Shown: piece after piece, positions 17,601 through 26,840 of the stretch
Position numbering within the stretch: the stretch's first letter is position 1
Layout of the letters: each line of letters starts with the position of its first letter
Source of the DNA: Palsa-883 sp963847615
GTDB taxonomy: Bacteria; Pseudomonadota; Alphaproteobacteria; Acetobacterales; Acetobacteraceae
NCBI GenBank assembly: GCA_963847615.1
Contig: CAWKAN010000012.1
Coordinates: 124,001-188,000, forward strand
Direction of reading: 5' to 3'
DNA length: 64,000 nucleotides
Notes under the pieces: model-generated
The model's database searches: none
Told to the model about the DNA's origin: nothing
The model's input: the letters and a program-made list of their open reading frames with translations, nothing else
Made by a program: the position numbers and the translations under genes

Positions 17601-19073
17601 GGCTCCGGTCGGGGCGACGTTGATATCCAGTTCTTGTGCAGTCACCGCCTGCGTGTAGGTTCCGCTTGTTCCAACCGTGATGCCACCGAGAAGCCCCCAG
17701 CCGGTTCCCATCGTTGCAGCCGCGGTTCCTCCTTGGTTCGCATTGATCTCACCATAGAACTGCGAGGCTACGGTGCCAGCTATCCCGAACAGATACGAGC
17801 CGGTGTAGGTCCACGTAACGGTGCCATCCGTGCAGGACGGATTGCAGGTTGCCAGGGTCGGTGCGATCAAGCCAGTCGTGCCGCCTGTGAAGGTTTGGAA
17901 CACGTCGGCGTTGGCGTCATAGATCATGCCGCCGTTGCTATAGACGGTAGCTGCAGCCCAGGTGCTCGGGACATTCGTCGGCGTACTCGTTAGGTCCGCG
18001 AATACCTGCAACCCAGTGATGCCGCGGGCATACCCGGCCCCGAGTTGACTGGTGGTCACGGACATGGCCGGCGGAGCCGAGGCGAAGTTGGTGCTGTTCT
18101 GGAAATTCGCGTTGATATTGAAGATGCCAGCGGCCTGCTGTCCGATGTCGGTATCAATGCCGGTGACATTGAATGTCGATTGAAATTTCTGTTGCGTGGT
18201 GGCGCCTATGCCATTGTTGTTGAACGCAACCGGCCCGGTCAGCGCGAGACGCGGGTTCAGCGTTATCAGCGCATTGTTGGAAGTCTCCAGCGTGACCGTG
18301 CTGCCAAGAGCGGTCACAGTGGTGCTCGGGGCATATTGCGGTGGAGTGATCGTGTAGATTCCGACCCCGCCTGTGCCGCCACCGCTGACAAGCGCAGTGA
18401 GCACAGTGCCGCTGGTGATGCCAATTCCGGAGTCACTTTGCCCCACCGCGATCGTACCCGATGTTATGCTGGTTACATCCATCGTGGTGCTGACCAAGGT
18501 GATGCTCGCGCCAAGCGGCGTGGTCGCGTTGTTCGTGACATAGACGCCAGCGCCGCCTGTCGTGCCGCTGGTTTGTGACAAGATGTAGGTGCCGTTCGGT
18601 ATTCCGAGACCAGTGATCGATGCGGTTGATGCGCTGCCCGGATGGATGACGCCGCTGACCGACGCAACCGTAAGATTGGTGCCACTACCTGTGCCGGTGA
18701 ATGTGGCACCGATGCTGGCGATGAAGATCGCGGGGCCAGCGCCGTTCGGAACGTACTCAAGCGTGTCGCCGGGCGAGACGCTGGTGCCAAGAATCTGGAC
18801 CGAGTCGCCACCGTTCCCATTCTGGAAATTCAGGCCGCCGGTGCCCTTTGGTGTCAACAAGATCGAGCAATTGGAGCCATTATTCAGGGCACAGGTGATC
18901 TGGGGGTTTGCGGGCGCGCCAAGAAACTCCAGATAGGCGGGGGAACCGGTCCCTGCCGTCAGCACCCCGCTGACACCCTGTTGGGCGTACGTTCTTCCGC
19001 TCAGCACGGCAACGCAAAGCATTGCCAGGATCCGGCTCGTAACCGACTTGGATATCGCATTATAAGGCCGCAC
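14643..19073 (-). CDS. Very large secreted repeat protein, tail-fibre-like
   Basis: 1476 residues from GTG 19073, with GAAGGACG about 9 bases upstream. The N-terminus is a signal peptide (ILAMLCVAVLSGRTYAQ). The body is rich in Gly, Thr, Ser, Ala and Asn, with few charged residues. Recurrent pieces include NNAIIGGTLGVTGTTNL / NNATIGGTLGVTGATTL around the centre, two CSDGTVxW segments, and two SATAINIGNSG segments near residues 720 and 1430. The C-terminus VTDASGNVRYIPAF resembles the end of tail-fibre-like proteins in alphaproteobacterial prophages. A signal peptide is unusual for a tail fibre and suggests a cell-surface or exported stalk role. GC content is visibly lower than in the neighbours, and IS debris lies on both sides, so acquisition by transfer is likely. 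No function can be assigned. Confidence 0.7.
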   Translation of the reverse strand: MRPYNAISKSVTSRILAMLCVAVLSGRTYAQQGVSGVLTAGTGSPAYLEFLGAPANPQITCALNNGSNCSILLTPKGTGGLNFQNGNGGDSVQILGTSVSPGDTLEYVPNGAGPAIFIASIGATFTGTGSGTNLTVASVSGVIHPGSASTASITGLGIPNGTYILSQTSGTTGGAGVYVTNNATTPLGASITLVSTTMDVTSITSGTIAVGQSDSGIGITSGTVLTALVSGGGTGGVGIYTITPPQYAPSTTVTALGSTVTLETSNNALITLNPRLALTGPVAFNNNGIGATTQQKFQSTFNVTGIDTDIGQQAAGIFNINANFQNSTNFASAPPAMSVTTSQLGAGYARGITGLQVFADLTSTPTNVPSTWAAATVYSNGGMIYDANADVFQTFTGGTTGLIAPTLATCNPSCTDGTVTWTYTGSYLFGIAGTVASQFYGEINANQGGTAAATMGTGWGLLGGITVGTSGTYTQAVTAQELDINVAPTGASAPGSLVGLGIYTQAAGQGRFMDTALSISGNPGNYRQNAIQLGSTLDPNTGVGLSVYDNRGIAQYGAGLIDCSQCGNFAGTRSQFGNDAPFILKSPYFDLLATGDMRMGYGLIHVTSNGFTLDVPNYAIAGNSNFSGGTGWINGEEACDTLGNCGTITQSAGIPNGVTVYTNTYIPSSAVPGAAPVTWHAVSISSPGPTGGTTEGTPFTTVETYAPASSPTIGIGSASATAINIGNSGGTTTVTGALRATGALALTSSGTALSVTNNAIIGGTLGVTGTTNLAAVSANGAVTLSAPGTALGVTNNATIGGTLGVTGATTLSSGLTINATGTALNIPNGNVSAANTLTAGALVAGSGASNAFVFANGVDTGQKGLRLQTGGTDRWRLFSTYANTGGNAGDNLILQNFTDTGTNLGNIFSVTRATGALLWNASTSDITSGGTTILFQNNSKSSVNGANEFALGGTELYQAGFGQKWGGQISINNVGYNTGANFTGTISGTTLTISAISNGTPAPGMWLTGSGIVAGTMITAQLTGTTGSTGTYSVSNAQTVASEALTTSSIPTAWAPAAPYVVNEEVTVGYYMMHATSAGTSGVTTPTCSGSVPTCSDGTVSWAFDSQTGAEGYQLAGLFVSASLSANMGGAANGLIGTTFALNLQCNASATYTTGVTCQEDDVGLQAAAPGRVGQQILAGASGTYQGSIDDVGWRVGNQGSTAPFKTFMAWGGRTSGTAIDANGYGLRVWSQGWNISPYTPQFMTASGGLDLQELAPTGSGYFGGGFILRGPGSQILGNGDIQSNYALLHATATGASLDVSQYRVTSVALHSGGGGSNWGGAGWLADCTDGTVVRIQTVSGGAVTAVYSTPFYAAYGSAPISTVTCTSEHLVGVVDNTGNATLPSTIQVDETWALANGGAPTLALGATSATAINIGNSGSTTAISGILKGAAGTFTANGSTSLSLSNIGPPGAHATVQEWFTVTDASGNVRYIPAF

Positions 19074-19324
19074 GATAAACGTCCTTCAAGTTAATTAAAA
19101 CACAGCAACATTCTTGGGTTTGCCAGGCCGTCAAAATTCTGGACCGGCTTTGCCATGGCATCGGAGCCGCCCGGCGAGGAGTTCGCCGCGTCAAAGAATC
19201 CGTAATCGCCCTAAGATTTTTCCCTGCCGGCCATCGCCGACACTCTCGTCCGCCGCACCAATGCCGCCGTCGTCGCATGCGCTGCAGTCGGTAAAACCTT
19301 GGGCTTATCCTCGTCGCTTGTTAC

Positions 19325-20904
19325 TACCCAGGTATCTGGACCGGTCACACCAGGCGGAGGTCTGCGATCAGACGCGTGGGGTCGGCGTTGAGAGTTCTGG
19401 AGGAGATCCCCCCCCCTGCTTCCTGGCGGTTGAGAGGAGTGAGCGGATCACGCCAAACTCCTTGGTGCCGTCCTCGGAGCGGAAGCCGCCCGAGATCTTC
19501 TGCCGCAGCTTCATCATACGGCCATCCCGCTCCGCGAGATTGTTGGTGAAGGGCACCAGTGGCTCGACGAGAAAGCGGAGCACGTCCTGCTTACGAATGC
19601 TGCGGCGCAGCAGCAGGTTGTGGCCAACCCTTCGCGGCGGCCGGCCTCGGCGCCTGGCCTTCACTTCGGCCGAGATCAGTGTGGGCGGTGCCTCATGGAA
19701 CGCGAAGCCGTCCGTAAGAACGGCGTCGTAACTACGTTCGAACAGGGCGAGCAGACCCGGCTTCAGCGGCACACCCCGCTCGCCTGCCAGGTTCGTCGCG
19801 TGGCAGGCGCGGCGCAACAAGCACTGCATCTTGCGCGCCCAGTCTTCTTTCTCGATCTCGACCAGCGCCTTCAGTTCACGCAGATGGTGCGCATTGCACA
19901 GCGCGTGCAGCGCGCCTTTCAGAGTGTAGTAGGCTTCCAGTGGTCATCTACGACAATGCCGGTCACACGCGCCAGCAGGCTGCCGCGCCGCGGCGACACG
20001 CGGTAAAATGTGAGCAGGACGGTCGAGGCGATGTGCAGCCACTGCGTCTTGCCGCCAATCCGCAAGCCGGTTTCATCCATGCCTGCCCCGGCGGAGGCCG
20101 GGGTGCTTGACCGGCGCGGCCGCCACGTGGTCGCGCACGGCATCAGCGAAGCCCTGGAAGCGCTGAGCGCAGTCCTGGCTGATCCGGGCAATGGTCGCGG
20201 TCACCAGGTGCACACCGAACAGATTGGCCATCGCCTCGGCCAGACGGTTTTCCGGCAGCAACTGGTAATGCAACAGATACAGCACCAAGGCGCCGATCCG
20301 TTTGCCGTACTGCACCGGCGCGGCGATGCCTTCGGGAAATGCCGCCCGCGTCCGTGTGCCGCAGGCTGCGCAACAGCAGCGGTGAGCGCGGTGTTCGGTG
20401 ACGATCAGTGGCCGCGGTTCGGGAAGGTCAAATACCTGCCGGGCGATATGGTCCGTCGCCATCGCTGCGGTCAGCGCCGCGCCGCACGCCACGCAGGTCG
20501 TCGGATAATGCTCGATGGTGGTGTCGGGTTTCTCGGTCCGGCGCAACGTCTCACCCGGATGGCCCCGCTGCCCACCGGTCTTCTTGCCAGACGGTTCCCG
20601 CAGACTGCTAACACGAGCCGGCTTATTCAGCCCATCGCTGGAAGGCGGCTTGCCGCTGTTGCTGCTGTTCAGCCCAAGCCGGCGCTCCAGTTCGGCGATG
20701 CGGCTCCGCAGCTCCGCTATCAGTGCCTGTTGCTCGGCGTTTTGCGTCTGGAGTGCCGCGATCACCGCATCCGAGGACGCCCGGCTTGGCGGAACCGCCG
20801 CGGCTTCCTCGTGCGAAGCAGAACCCGTTGGCAGGGACATGGAGGGCTTGACTCATGCCCCGAGTCGCGTGTCAAGCGCTGATCAACCGCCTGCTACCTG
20901 GGTA
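19325..20904 (-). mobile_element. Decayed IS66-family element
   Basis: The ends are suggested by TACCCAGGTA at 19325-19334 and its complement TACCTGGGTA at 20895-20904, enclosing about 1580 bp with a broken TnpC gene. I see no TnpA or TnpB and no 8-bp target duplication (CTTGTTAC against GATACCAT). The single-gene form would fit the ISBst12-like subgroup. The ends are less certain than the transposase. Confidence 0.6.
19368..20840 (-). pseudogene. IS66 family transposase (TnpC), frameshifted
   Basis: The N-terminal coiled region (AALQTQNAEQQALIAELRSR), the zinc-binding part (CVACGAAL ... RCCCAACGTRTRAAFP) and the start of the DDE domain are in one frame to about 20105. A small insertion there (20080-20103) carries a perfect CCCCGGC-GGAG-GCCGGGG hairpin and shifts the frame to MDETGLRIGGKTQWLHI. 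A one-base deletion near 19920 interrupts HWKPYYTLKGALHALCNAHHL. The last part carries FTNNLAERDGRMMKLRQKISGGFRS. Two independent breaks mean it is inactive. Confidence 0.85.
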
Positions 20905-21960
20905 GATACCATCGCTTTACTATCCCGCTCCGACCATGCCGCCAGGTACCAATCCGCTTCGCCGGTAGTCCTGAACCACCTGCCGGTAGACCAGCGTGCC
21001 GGCATCAGCGCAGCCGCCTGGGCTTTGGGCGGTAGGGCATGTGCAGCAGGTTGCCGGCCGCCGGCCTCGTGCGTCTTCCTGGCGTCAGGGTCCGGCCACC
21101 GACTCCGTGCTCTGCCGGCTTTAACTGCGACCGGTGAACGAGCCAGATGTCTGCCTGTTGGCGAACACGGTGACGCCGGGTTCCGCGAGGCTCAGCAGGC
21201 GAGAATGGACGCACAACCACCACCGCGCGCCATTGAATTTCCGGCGAGCCGTGTCCAACGCTGCCGATAATGAGTGTCAGTCTTGGCGCCTATGCTGCAC
21301 GTGCTGCTGCCGAATTCAGGCTGCGCAGGTTGGCTAGCCCGGACTGCTCACACTGTCGCGGGATGGTGGCTACGGGCATTCTCGTACCCACGGATCCCAT
21401 GGGCGGCTTCTGCATCGCTGCCAATACAGAGTGTATTCGCAAGGCGCGAAGACCGCCCGCGGTACTTTTGGAGCGTGGCAAAGACCGAGCCAGCGCGCGA
21501 CAGTGTGAGAACTTCGGGCTAGGCGCACCCAGAAACTGATGGCGCCCCATGCGTCGGGGACGAGGGCCGTGACCTTGGTTTTGGCGTGAGGCCGCGGACT
21601 GGTTCTCTGGCCAACCATGCACCCGATACGGCCGGCGTAGGCGGTGGCACGAAGCCCCGCATTTGCCACTTGGTATTGACGACGTGGCGCAGGCACACCT
21701 CGGCCGTTGATCGAGAGAGGTTATTCCAGGCGACAAAGAAAAGTCAAGAAAAATAACAATCCCGCCCGCGTACGTCACCGCCGCCGCTCCAACCGCGGTT
21801 GGATCATCACGTCATGGCCGGAGGAGGAGCCACGCCGGCACGGCCGGCTACGCCGCGGCCTTTCGGATGGCCGCGGCACCGGCGATGTGCCGCCACAGGC
21901 AACCCGACAGGGACGGGATCGTGCCCGCCGTCCCGCAGGGCTGCGTCACCCCGGCGCCAC
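20905..21960. other. Accessory stretch without a supportable gene
   Basis: About 1 kb between the IS66 remnant and typA. Several frames reach 60-160 codons, but none shows a motif, a ribosome site or a sensible composition. An AT-rich patch lies near 21730-21770. It probably consists of decayed accessory DNA. Confidence 0.4.
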
Positions 21961-23800
21961 TCAGGCGGCCGCGGTCTCCGAGCGGCGCTCGGCCCGCTTG
22001 CGGGCGTTCGGATCGAGGAAGCGCTTGCGCAGGCGGATGGCGGCCGGGGTCACCTCCACCAGCTCGTCTTCCTCGATATAGGCGATCGCCTGCTCCAGGC
22101 TCATCTTGCGCGGCGGGATCAGCAGCATCGCGTCGTCCTTGCCGGCGGCGCGGATGTTGGTGAGCTTCTTCTCCTTGATCGGATTGACTTCCAGGTCGTT
22201 GCCGCGCGCTGTTCTCGCCCAGGATCATGCCCGCGTAGACCTTCTCGCCCGGGCTGACGAACAGCGTGCCGCGCTCCTGGATGTAGAACAGCGCGTAATG
22301 CACCGCCTCGCCGGGCTCGGTGGAGATCAGCGTGCCATTGCGCCGGCCCTCGATCGGCCCTTTCCACGGGCCGTAGCCGGCGAACAGCCGGTTCATGACG
22401 CCGGTGCCGCGCGTGTCGGTGAGGAATTCGCCATGGTAGCCGATCAGGCCACGGCTGGGGATGCGGAAGGTCAGCCGCAGCTTGCCGCCGCCCGACGGGC
22501 GCATATCGCGTCATCTCGCCCTTGCGGCGGGCTCATCTTGCTCAACCACCACGCCGGCATAGGGCTCGTCGACGTCGACCAGCACTTCTTCCATCGGCTC
22601 CTCGCGCGCCGCCGGTCTCGGGGTTGCCGCGGGTCAGCACGCGGGGGCGGCCGATGGTCAGCTCGAACCCCTCGCGGCGCATCTGCTCGATCAGCACGCC
22701 GAGCTGCAACTCGCCGCGGCCGGCCACCTCGAAGGCTTCGAACTCGTTGCTGTCGGACACCTTGATGGCGACGTTGCCCTCGGCCTCGCGGATACAGCCG
22801 GTCGCGGATTTGCCGCGAGGTGACCTTCTTGCCCTCGCGCCCGGCCAGCGGGCCGTCGTTGATGCGGAAGGTCATCGCCAGCGTCGGCGGATCGACCGGG
22901 ATCGCGGGCAGCGGCGCGGCCAGGTCCGGGGCGCCGATCGTGTCGGGCACGGTGGCCTCGGTCAGCCCGGCGATCGGCAATGATGTCGCCGGCCTCGGCC
23001 TCGTCGACCGCCACGCGCTCCAGGCCGCGGAACGCCATCAGCTTGGTCAGCCGCCCGGTCTCCACCACCGAGCCGTCGGCGCGCAGCACCTTGAGCGGCA
23101 TGTTCAGCCGGGCGTGGCCCTGCTCGATCCGCCCGGTCAGCACGCGGCCGAGGAACGGGTCGGCGTCCAGGATGGAGGCGACCATGGCGAACGGCGCGCG
23201 CGGCATCCACGGTGGGCGCCGGCACATGGCGCAGCACCAGCTCGAACATCGCGCGACAGATCCTGGCGCGGGCCGTCGAGCGTTTCGTCCGCCCAGCCCT
23301 GGCGGCCGGAGGCATACAGCATCGGGAAATCGAGCTGCGCATCGTTGGCGCCGAGGGCGGCGAACAGGTCGAACACCTCGGTATGCACCTCGTCGGCGCG
23401 GGCGTCGCTGCGGTCGACCTTGTTGACCACCACGATCGGGTGCAGGCCGCGAGCCAACGCCTTGCCGACCACGAACTTGGTCTGCGGCAGCACGCCCTCG
23501 GCGGCGTCCACCAGGACGATGGCGCCATCCACCATGTTCAGGATGCGCTCGACCTCACCGCCGAAATCGGCGTGGCCGGGCGTGTCGACGATGTTGATGC
23601 GGGTGTCGTGCCAGAGCACGGAGGTGCATTTGGCGAGGATGGTGATGCCCCGCTCGCGCTCCAGGTCGTTGCGGTCGAGCGCGCGCTCGGCCACCATGCT
23701 GGTGCTCGCGGAACGAGCCCGACTGGCGCAGCAGCTGGTCAACCAGGGTGGTCTTGCCATGGTCAACATGGGCGATGATGGCGACGTTGCGGATGTTCAT
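21961..23800 (-). pseudogene. typA: Ribosome-associated GTPase TypA/BipA, interrupted by ten +1 insertions
   Basis: From ATG 23800 (MNIRNVAIIAHVDHGKTTLVDQ) to TGA 21961-21963 the translated pieces tile a complete TypA: G1 HVDHGKTT, G2 RERGITI, G3 DTPGHADFGGE, G4 NKVD, then domains II and III (TKLMAFRGLERVAVDEAEAG, VAGRGELQLGVLIEQMRREG) and the C-terminal domain (IPSRGLIGYHGEFLTDTRG). The reading frame changes ten times, always as if one extra base were present, near 23698, 23253, 23205, 22980, 22792, 22611, 22540, 22531, 22510 and 22207. Subtracting ten bases from 1840 leaves 610 codons, the normal TypA length. The amino acids between the breaks look fully conserved, which argues against an old pseudogene and for consensus errors, or something stranger. 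TypA is a translational GTPase needed under stress. Confidence 0.85.
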
Positions 23801-24315
23801 GAGATTCGCTGGGATTTTGTGCGCCGCACACATAGGGGACCGGCGCGGAGAATGCGAGGGGTTATTGGCGCAGATCTGGGGCAATCGTGTGAATGAAGGA
23901 AGATCGGGCCCGCGGCCTCACCGCGCGCCGGGGGTTTGCCCCGCGGTCGGCACCATCGGGTTTGCCCCCGGAGGCACAGGCCGCGGGCTCCACCCTCGGC
24001 GGGGTTGCAAGAGCCAGCGCTCCATGGTTGGGCCCATCGCGGAGCCCCATAGGCGCGAATCCCGGCGTTCGCGGTGCTCGATGGCCCATGCGGCCTCGCC
24101 GGTAGGTGTGGATCACCCCTGTCCGAGGGAAAGTGGTTGTCCATTGTCGCGCGGCTTTCCGGCGGTACAACCCGGAGGCGACGGTGCGTTGACCAGGGCA
24201 CCTCGCCATCCCGGCCGGGGGTGACCCGCGCGTGCAGCCCCCGCCAATGCCGCGAAGCCTGGCCACAACAGGCAAAGCCCGGTCCCCAGCGCCACGTTCG
24301 ATCAGCCAGCCAAAC
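23801..24315. other. Intergenic stretch with GC-rich hairpins, no gene seen
   Basis: About 500 bases between typA and corC. Inverted GC-rich blocks, such as CCGCGG-type repeats near 23930-23990, are visible. In relatives lnt often follows corC; I could not recover a convincing Lnt sequence here. Confidence 0.35.
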
Positions 24316-25188
24316 TCACGCCGCGGCGTCCTGCGCGATCCGGCGCACCCGCAGCCGCCGGATGCGGCGCGCGTCGGCCTCCAGCACGCGGAACTCGAAG
24401 CCGCCGGGGTGACTGACGACTTCGCCCTTGGCAGGCACGTGCCCGGCCAGGGTGAACACCAGCCCACCGATCGTGTCGATGTCCGCGTCGCGCTCGTCTT
24501 CGCTCAGCACCGGGCCGACCCGCGCCTCGAAATCCTCCACCGCCATGCGCGCATCGACATCCAGCGCCCCGTCGGGGCGCTCGGTGACCAGCGGCTGCTC
24601 GACCTCGTCGTGTTCGTCGGAGATGTCGCCGGTGATCGTTTCGATCAGATCCTCGATCGTCACCAGCCCGTCGATGCCGCCGTACTCATCCACCACCAAG
24701 GCCAGGTGCATGTGCGCCTGGCGCATCTGCGCCAGCAGGTCGAGCACCGGGATCTGCGGCGCCACCATCAGCGGGCGCCGCAGGATCGCCTCGATCGAGA
24801 ACGCCTCGGGCCGGCCGACATAGGCGAACATGTCCTTCACGTGGATCATGCCGATGATGTCGTCGAGCTGTTCGCGGTAAACTGGCAGACGGGAGTGGCC
24901 CTCGATGCGAATCTGCTCGATCGCCTGTGCCAGCGTGACGTCGGCGCGGATGGCGACGATGTCGGCGCGCGGGATCATCACGTCGTCGGCGAAGGTTTCG
25001 CGCAGGCGCAGGATATTGTTGATCAGCACGCGCTCGTGCCGGTCCAGCTCCTGCGGCCGGCCCGGGGTCTGCGGCGCGGCGGCGGCCTCCTGCACCAGCT
25101 CGGCGATCGACTCGCGCAGGCTGGGCTCCGGCGCGCGGCGCGGGAACAACGCGAGCAACCGCGCTAGCAGGTGCTGCCGGCCGCTCAT
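24316..25188 (-). CDS. corC: CorC/HlyC-type CBS-domain protein
   Basis: 290 residues from ATG 25188, which overlaps the ybeY stop codon by four bases; an upstream ATG at 25200 would lie inside ybeY. Two CBS domains cover about residues 65-190 (DDVMIPRADIVAIRAD ... ALVVDEYGGIDGLVTIEDLIE), followed by the CorC_HlyC C-terminal domain (TIGGLVFTLAGHVPAKGE). It lacks the N-terminal membrane domain of full-length CNNM/HlyC proteins. The E. coli homologue is linked to magnesium/cobalt efflux. It is the last gene of the miaB-phoH-ybeY-corC cluster, a conserved order. Confidence 0.92.
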   Translation of the reverse strand: MSGRQHLLARLLALFPRRAPEPSLRESIAELVQEAAAAPQTPGRPQELDRHERVLINNILRLRETFADDVMIPRADIVAIRADVTLAQAIEQIRIEGHSRLPVYREQLDDIIGMIHVKDMFAYVGRPEAFSIEAILRRPLMVAPQIPVLDLLAQMRQAHMHLALVVDEYGGIDGLVTIEDLIETITGDISDEHDEVEQPLVTERPDGALDVDARMAVEDFEARVGPVLSEDERDADIDTIGGLVFTLAGHVPAKGEVVSHPGGFEFRVLEADARRIRRLRVRRIAQDAAA

Positions 25189-25658
25189 GCGCGCTTCCAC
25201 GGATTGGGCACGCGCAGGCGGTGCAGGATGCGTGCCTCGGCCAGCTCCATGCGGCGTGCCTCGCCGGCGTGGTGGTGGTCGTGGCCGGCCAGGTGCAGCG
25301 CACCGTGTACCACCAGGTGCGCAAGATGGTGCGCCGGGCGGCGTGAAGCCGCGGCCGCCTCGCGCCGTATCTGCCCAAGGGCGAGGACGATCTCGCCCGG
25401 CTGGCCGGGGGCAGGCGGTGGATAGGTCAGCACGTTGGTCGGCTTGTCGTGCCCCCGATCGCGCGCGTTCAGCCGGCGCACGGTGCGATCGGTGGTCAGC
25501 ACGATGGTGGCCCCGTCGCCGTTCACCGCCCGCGCGGCGCGCGCGGCAAGCATCGCCGCACCTGGAATGGCGCGGTGCCAGGCCGGTTCAGCAACGATGA
25601 CCGTGGTGGTGGCTCGGATCCCCGCGATTGCGGGGCTGGGTCTAGGGGATGGGTCCAT
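25185..25658 (-). CDS. ybeY: Endoribonuclease YbeY (rRNA maturation)
   Basis: 157 residues with the zinc-binding H-x3-H-x5-H motif in HLVVHGALHLAGHDH near residue 120 and NVLTYPPP at residues 75-82. YbeY trims the 3' end of 16S rRNA and takes part in ribosome quality control. It lies between phoH and corC, the standard order. The N-terminal 15 residues (MDPSPRPSPAIAG) look poorly conserved, so a later start is possible. Confidence 0.92.
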   Translation of the reverse strand: MDPSPRPSPAIAGIRATTTVIVAEPAWHRAIPGAAMLAARAARAVNGDGATIVLTTDRTVRRLNARDRGHDKPTNVLTYPPPAPGQPGEIVLALGQIRREAAAASRRPAHHLAHLVVHGALHLAGHDHHHAGEARRMELAEARILHRLRVPNPWKRA

Positions 25659-25739
25659 CGTCTGTCTGCTTGCCTGGGCTTGCTCCGAGACTTTCCCTGG
25701 GTCCTTCCCTGGGGCTTGCTCCGGGATCTTGCCCCGAGC

Positions 25740-26840
25740 CTATTTCCCGAGCTGGTTTTCCGCGTCTGCCTTGCCCTGGGACAGCGCCGGACTGCGCGCC
25801 CGACGCGCCTCGCGCCGCTGCTCGCCGGCCGCAGCCTCGCGCTGCTCATAGGCATCGACGATGCGCGCCACCAGTGGATGACGCACTACGTCACGCTTGT
25901 CCAGCCGCACGACGCCGATGCCTGGTACCCCCTCCAGCGTGTCCAGCGCGTCGCGCAGGCCGCAGCGCACCCCGGCGGGCAGATCGATCTGCGTCAGGTC
26001 GCCGGTGATCACCATGCGAGTGCCTTCGCCCATCCGGGTCAGCACCATCTTCATCTGCACCGCCGAGGTGTTCTGTGCCTCGTCCAGAATAACATAGGCA
26101 TGTGCCAGCGTGCGTCCTCGCATGAACGCCAGCGGCGCCACCTCGATCTCGCTGTTGGTCAGCCGGCGCAGCACCTGGTCGGCCGGCATCATGTCGTGCA
26201 GCGCGTCGTACAGCGGGCGCAGATAGGGATCGACCTTCTCCTTCATGTCGCCGGGCAGGAAGCCGAGCCGTTCGCCCGCCTCCACCGCCGGACGGCAGAG
26301 CACGATGCGGTCGACCTTGCCGGCCTGCAGCATCGCCACCGCCTGGGCCACCGCGAGATAGGTCTTGCCGGTGCCGGCGGGGCCAATGCCGAACACCATC
26401 TCGTGCTGTGCCAGCGCTTCCATGTAGGCGGCCTGGCCGCCGCTGCGCGGGCCGACCGCGCCGCGGCGGGTGCGGATCGCCGGCAGGTCCGACAGCGGCA
26501 GCCGGGGATCGGTCTCGGAGTCAGCCAGTTTGATCGCCGCCTCAACGTCACTGCGTCCGACGCTCTCGCCGCGCTCCAGCCGGCGCCACAGTCCCTCCAG
26601 CGTCGCCTGCGCCGCGTCGACCCGACCGGGCTCGCCGGCGATCGCCACCCGGTTGCCGCGACACGACAATCGGACCCCGAGCGCCTGCTCGATCCGCACC
26701 ATGTGCCGGTCGTGATCGCCGAGCAGCAGGGGTAGCAGCGTGTTGTCGGAGAAATGCAGGGTGACGGCCTTGCCGCCGGCTTGCGACCGTGGGGCCTGAG
26801 ACCCTGGGGCCGCGGACGTGGGGGTGATGAACTGGCTCAA
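25740..26840 (-). CDS. phoH: PhoH-like ATPase (PhoL)
   Basis: 366 residues. Walker A is GPAGTGKT, Walker B is YVILDEAQN, and SEIEVAPLAFMRGRTL is the family's switch region. A small KH-like N-terminal part binds RNA in related proteins. PhoH/PhoL occurs with ybeY in most bacteria and is tied to RNA metabolism. Its ATG overlaps the miaB stop by four bases (26837-26840). Confidence 0.93.
   Translation of the reverse strand: MSQFITPTSAAPGSQAPRSQAGGKAVTLHFSDNTLLPLLLGDHDRHMVRIEQALGVRLSCRGNRVAIAGEPGRVDAAQATLEGLWRRLERGESVGRSDVEAAIKLADSETDPRLPLSDLPAIRTRRGAVGPRSGGQAAYMEALAQHEMVFGIGPAGTGKTYLAVAQAVAMLQAGKVDRIVLCRPAVEAGERLGFLPGDMKEKVDPYLRPLYDALHDMMPADQVLRRLTNSEIEVAPLAFMRGRTLAHAYVILDEAQNTSAVQMKMVLTRMGEGTRMVITGDLTQIDLPAGVRCGLRDALDTLEGVPGIGVVRLDKRDVVRHPLVARIVDAYEQREAAAGEQRREARRARSPALSQGKADAENQLGK

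Noticed and set aside
21290..21778. A 162-codon minus-strand frame between IS66 and typA
   Set aside because: No recognisable domain, improbable composition and no ribosome site; probably decayed accessory DNA.
23862..24467. A possible Lnt (apolipoprotein N-acyltransferase) start after corC
   Set aside because: A few residues look suggestive, but no frame carries Lnt motifs or membrane helices over a useful length.
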